DNA of 7,470 nt from UBA7236 sp043727235 (GTDB lineage: Bacteria > Bacteroidota > Bacteroidia > Chitinophagales > BACL12): positions 1 to 7,470 of the forward strand of contig JAYSYX010000368.1 of the NCBI GenBank assembly GCA_043727235.1, written 5' to 3'. This document shows positions 5,386 through 7,470 of this stretch, piece after piece. Each line of letters begins with the position of its first letter. The stretch's first letter is position 1. A model generated the notes under the pieces. The model had not been told where the DNA came from. It searched no databases and saw nothing but the letters and a program-made list of their open reading frames with translations. A program made the translations under genes and the position numbers.

Positions 5386-7416
5386 CTACGGCAGCAAACG
5401 TATTAATGCTATTTCTGCTGCTAGGAATATGAGGACAAATATAATACAAAATTTCCACAAGGGTATTCCTTCATTCATTTGAGCCACCACATTGGTGAAA
5501 TCGCGCTCAATATCATCCATTATATTGAAATTGGGAGCATTATACATTTCCTTCAGCACATCTGTTGAATAAAAACGCAGATCCGACTCACTCCTGTCAT
5601 AATTAAGTGCTAACAATTGCTCTGATAGTGAAGCTGAACCAGGAATGATATTATATATGCCCGCTTCATTAGTATATGCACTGAGATTTATTGCAGTGGT
5701 ATTACCGGCCTTCCTTATTTCAGGGATAAATTCATTTATAGCACTTTTCACTTTTAGAGTTTGGTCGCCATCCAACTCAATTCCCTTTAGATCAATCCAT
5801 TTTGTTTCTCCAATAGTTGAAAATAATTCAGCGCCTTTTTGAGTATTCAGAGCGATCTTATACATCAAAGGGACAAATAAACCGCCTTGCACAGGAAGAT
5901 CGGTAATTTCCCTGTTGAAGGGAACAGCACTTAAAAATATTGCTCCATTATCAACAGCACTAACTGCAAACATGGGTTTATTATCAGCAAAAATTAAAAT
6001 TGGATCTGTGCTGGTGCGCGAAAAAGATTCAATGGCAAAACTTTGATCGGCATAAGGTAAAGCCAAATTATTGGGGATCTTTTCAAATACATTATCAAAT
6101 ATTGAATTGCGTGTATCTATCTCGGTTACGTTTCTTTTGCTTTTAATAAGTGAGCCATAAGTTGATGCATTATTTTTTTGCAAAAATGTGTTGAAAGTAG
6201 TTACATCCATATCCAAGGCAGGCAAAATCAAAATGTTACATCCTCGCTCCAATTGTGCCGATAATGCCTGCTCCAAACCTCCGGAAATTGTTTTTACTTC
6301 ATTTAGGATAATTAAATCATATTGATCCAGTTCACTGAAACCTATTTGATTTACCAAATTATTATTCAATAGAAATAATTGATTATTTCCATATAGTGAT
6401 TGAATAAATGAATTTTGTCCGCTGCCATTTATACAAAGTACCGGAATTTTACTTACCGGTTTAAAAGTAAAATATAAAATATCATCGAAGGTTACGGGAT
6501 AATCTTTTATACTTAGTTCGCCGGAATACCAGACATCAGCATTAACAGTAAATGCAAGTGTATCGGTGATCTCCCCATTTACAGGAATAGAAACATCGGT
6601 GAGTGATTTAATTTCACCGTTCAATTTTAAAGTGACCGGTACATTATTAATATCCTCCTCTCCATAATTTTTTATTCTGATGCATAATTGAGATTGTTGA
6701 TTTAATAATTGAACAGGAGTGAGAAACCATGCTGAATCAATTGTTACATTCCTTTTATCATTACTTTTTAATTGCACTAAATTCACTTGAATGGAGGTAT
6801 CGTTTTCCATTTGTCCGGAATTTGTTTGAAAGTCACTCAGTTCATAAACGATCTTAGAAATATTATCCCCTTCCCTATTTAGAATATCTCTTTGCCTGGT
6901 AAAAATTTCGTTCAGCTCCTTTACCTCAGGAGTTGATTTCACCTGCGTTATCATATTCAGCATCTCATCCTTGCTAAGCAGCCGCTGGTGTTTTGCTTCC
7001 AAATCATTTGTGAGGAGTTGGAATTTATCGTCAATTGTAAATCCCTTTACAATTTCCTCTGCCTTGCGTTTTGCCACCTGGATCAATTGTTCATCTCCAT
7101 AAGATGATTCCATACTGAACGAATTATCAATATAGATACTTACTGCCCTTTTATTTGTTTTGTTTTGAGTATTTGCCGAAGGGATAAAAGGTTGTGCAAA
7201 TGCAAAAACTAAAAATGTTAAAGCCAATAATCTCGAAAAGAGTATAAGAAGATGTTTCAGTTTATTTTTAGTAGCGGTTTCCTCTTCAATATCCTTTAGG
7301 AATTTTACATTCGAAAAGTATATTGTTTTAAATCTCCTGAAATTAAACAGGTGTATTATAACCGGAATGGCGAGTGCTAAAAGTCCAAATAAAAATGCCG
7401 GATATACAAAATTCAT
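5386..7416 (-). CDS. BatA-domain/von Willebrand A membrane protein
   Basis: Membrane-anchored protein of 676 aa. Residues 1-76 match the BatA (aerotolerance regulator) N-terminus: a helix at about 5-23, the basic loop FNFRRFKTIYFSNVKFL (24-40) and a second helix at about 55-76. The positively charged loop suggests it is cytoplasmic and the large central part periplasmic. A vWA domain follows (about 90-215) with MIDAS residues D97, S99 and S101 (DNSFS) and a second aspartate, D195, in ELSDFQ. Residues 220-320 look like a CARDB-type beta-sandwich. Residues 323-400 look like a Rossmann or glutamine-amidotransferase-like domain (PVLCING, YDLIILNEV, GCNILILPA) with no recognisable catalytic triad. 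A last helix at about 653-674 leaves a 2-residue tail. It is a standalone gene, without the BatB, MoxR or TPR genes of a classical Bat operon in view. Ligand and role are unknown; metal-dependent protein binding in the periplasm is likely. It ends in TAG followed in frame by TAA. Confidence 0.88.
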   Translation of the reverse strand: MNFVYPAFLFGLLALAIPVIIHLFNFRRFKTIYFSNVKFLKDIEEETATKNKLKHLLILFSRLLALTFLVFAFAQPFIPSANTQNKTNKRAVSIYIDNSFSMESSYGDEQLIQVAKRKAEEIVKGFTIDDKFQLLTNDLEAKHQRLLSKDEMLNMITQVKSTPEVKELNEIFTRQRDILNREGDNISKIVYELSDFQTNSGQMENDTSIQVNLVQLKSNDKRNVTIDSAWFLTPVQLLNQQSQLCIRIKNYGEEDINNVPVTLKLNGEIKSLTDVSIPVNGEITDTLAFTVNADVWYSGELSIKDYPVTFDDILYFTFKPVSKIPVLCINGSGQNSFIQSLYGNNQLFLLNNNLVNQIGFSELDQYDLIILNEVKTISGGLEQALSAQLERGCNILILPALDMDVTTFNTFLQKNNASTYGSLIKSKRNVTEIDTRNSIFDNVFEKIPNNLALPYADQSFAIESFSRTSTDPILIFADNKPMFAVSAVDNGAIFLSAVPFNREITDLPVQGGLFVPLMYKIALNTQKGAELFSTIGETKWIDLKGIELDGDQTLKVKSAINEFIPEIRKAGNTTAINLSAYTNEAGIYNIIPGSASLSEQLLALNYDRSESDLRFYSTDVLKEMYNAPNFNIMDDIERDFTNVVAQMNEGIPLWKFCIIFVLIFLAAEIALIRLLP

Positions 7417-7422
7417 AAAGTG

Positions 7423-7470
7423 TTAAAGTTGTGCAATTAACTGTGCTTCAGTTGTTTTTAGTATGTTTTG
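7423..7470 (-). CDS. C-terminal end of an unidentified gene, cut by the window edge
   Basis: The minus strand from the window edge reads 15 codons, QNILKTTEAQLIAQL, then TAA at 7425-7423. This is 6 nt before the ATG of the BatA/vWA gene. The normal-looking amphipathic composition and the spacing, like that of the other operon members, make it likely to be the real end of the upstream gene. The other two minus-strand frames also contain stops here, and 15 residues are too few to identify the product. Confidence 0.5.
   Translation of the reverse strand, partial: QNILKTTEAQLIAQL

Larger units (their letters stand above)
1489..7470 (-). other. Probable single operon of six genes (the first only partly in the window)
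   Basis: All genes right of 1489 run on the minus strand with gaps, in transcription order, of 6, 12, 1, 0 and -4 nt. No gap is large enough to hold both a terminator and a new promoter, so one mRNA starting beyond 7470 is the simplest reading. Joining of BatA/vWA, dihydroorotase-like, DUF4199, GT2 and GT4 genes suggests a shared envelope-related role, which is inference. Confidence 0.75.

Noticed and set aside
5645..5842. Short plus-strand open frame inside the BatA/vWA gene
   Set aside because: Fully antisense to an intact long gene, 65 codons, without motif support.

Overview
This is an AT-rich window with closely packed genes. It looks chromosomal and most resembles the phylum Bacteroidota. 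Two gene families point there: a BatA-type N-terminus fused to a von Willebrand A domain, and a DUF4199 membrane protein. Start codons without Shine-Dalgarno sequences and a divergent dihydroorotase homologue fit the same assignment. I cannot place it below phylum from sequence alone. I see no tRNA, rRNA, CRISPR array, insertion sequence or phage gene.

Left part (1-1483, plus strand): a G-free, pyrimidine-rich leader carrying imperfect 8-bp repeats precedes one intact APC-superfamily amino acid permease gene. It meets the next transcription unit tail to tail, with only 5 bp between the two stop codons. Two short inverted repeats flank that junction.

Right part (1489-7470, minus strand, read right to left): a tight run of genes. 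In transcription order it holds the last 15 codons of an unidentified gene, a BatA/vWA membrane-anchored protein of 676 aa, a dihydroorotase-like protein of 422 aa, a DUF4199 membrane protein of 178 aa, a GT2 glycosyltransferase with two C-terminal membrane helices (318 aa), and a GT4-type glycosyltransferase (374 aa). The intergenic distances are 6, 12, 1, 0 and -4 nt, which strongly suggests one operon with translational coupling. Its promoter must lie beyond position 7470.

How the genes may work together: the two glycosyltransferases and two membrane proteins point to the cell envelope. A plausible role is transfer of a sugar to a polyprenyl-phosphate or another membrane acceptor, but no substrate can be read from the sequence. 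The most notable point is the dihydroorotase homologue. It keeps the family fold and several conserved stretches, yet the residues at five metal-ligand positions and the substrate-binding arginine are replaced. It is therefore probably not a dihydroorotase, and automated annotation as PyrC would be misleading. No gene is visibly frameshifted or truncated apart from the one cut by the right window edge.
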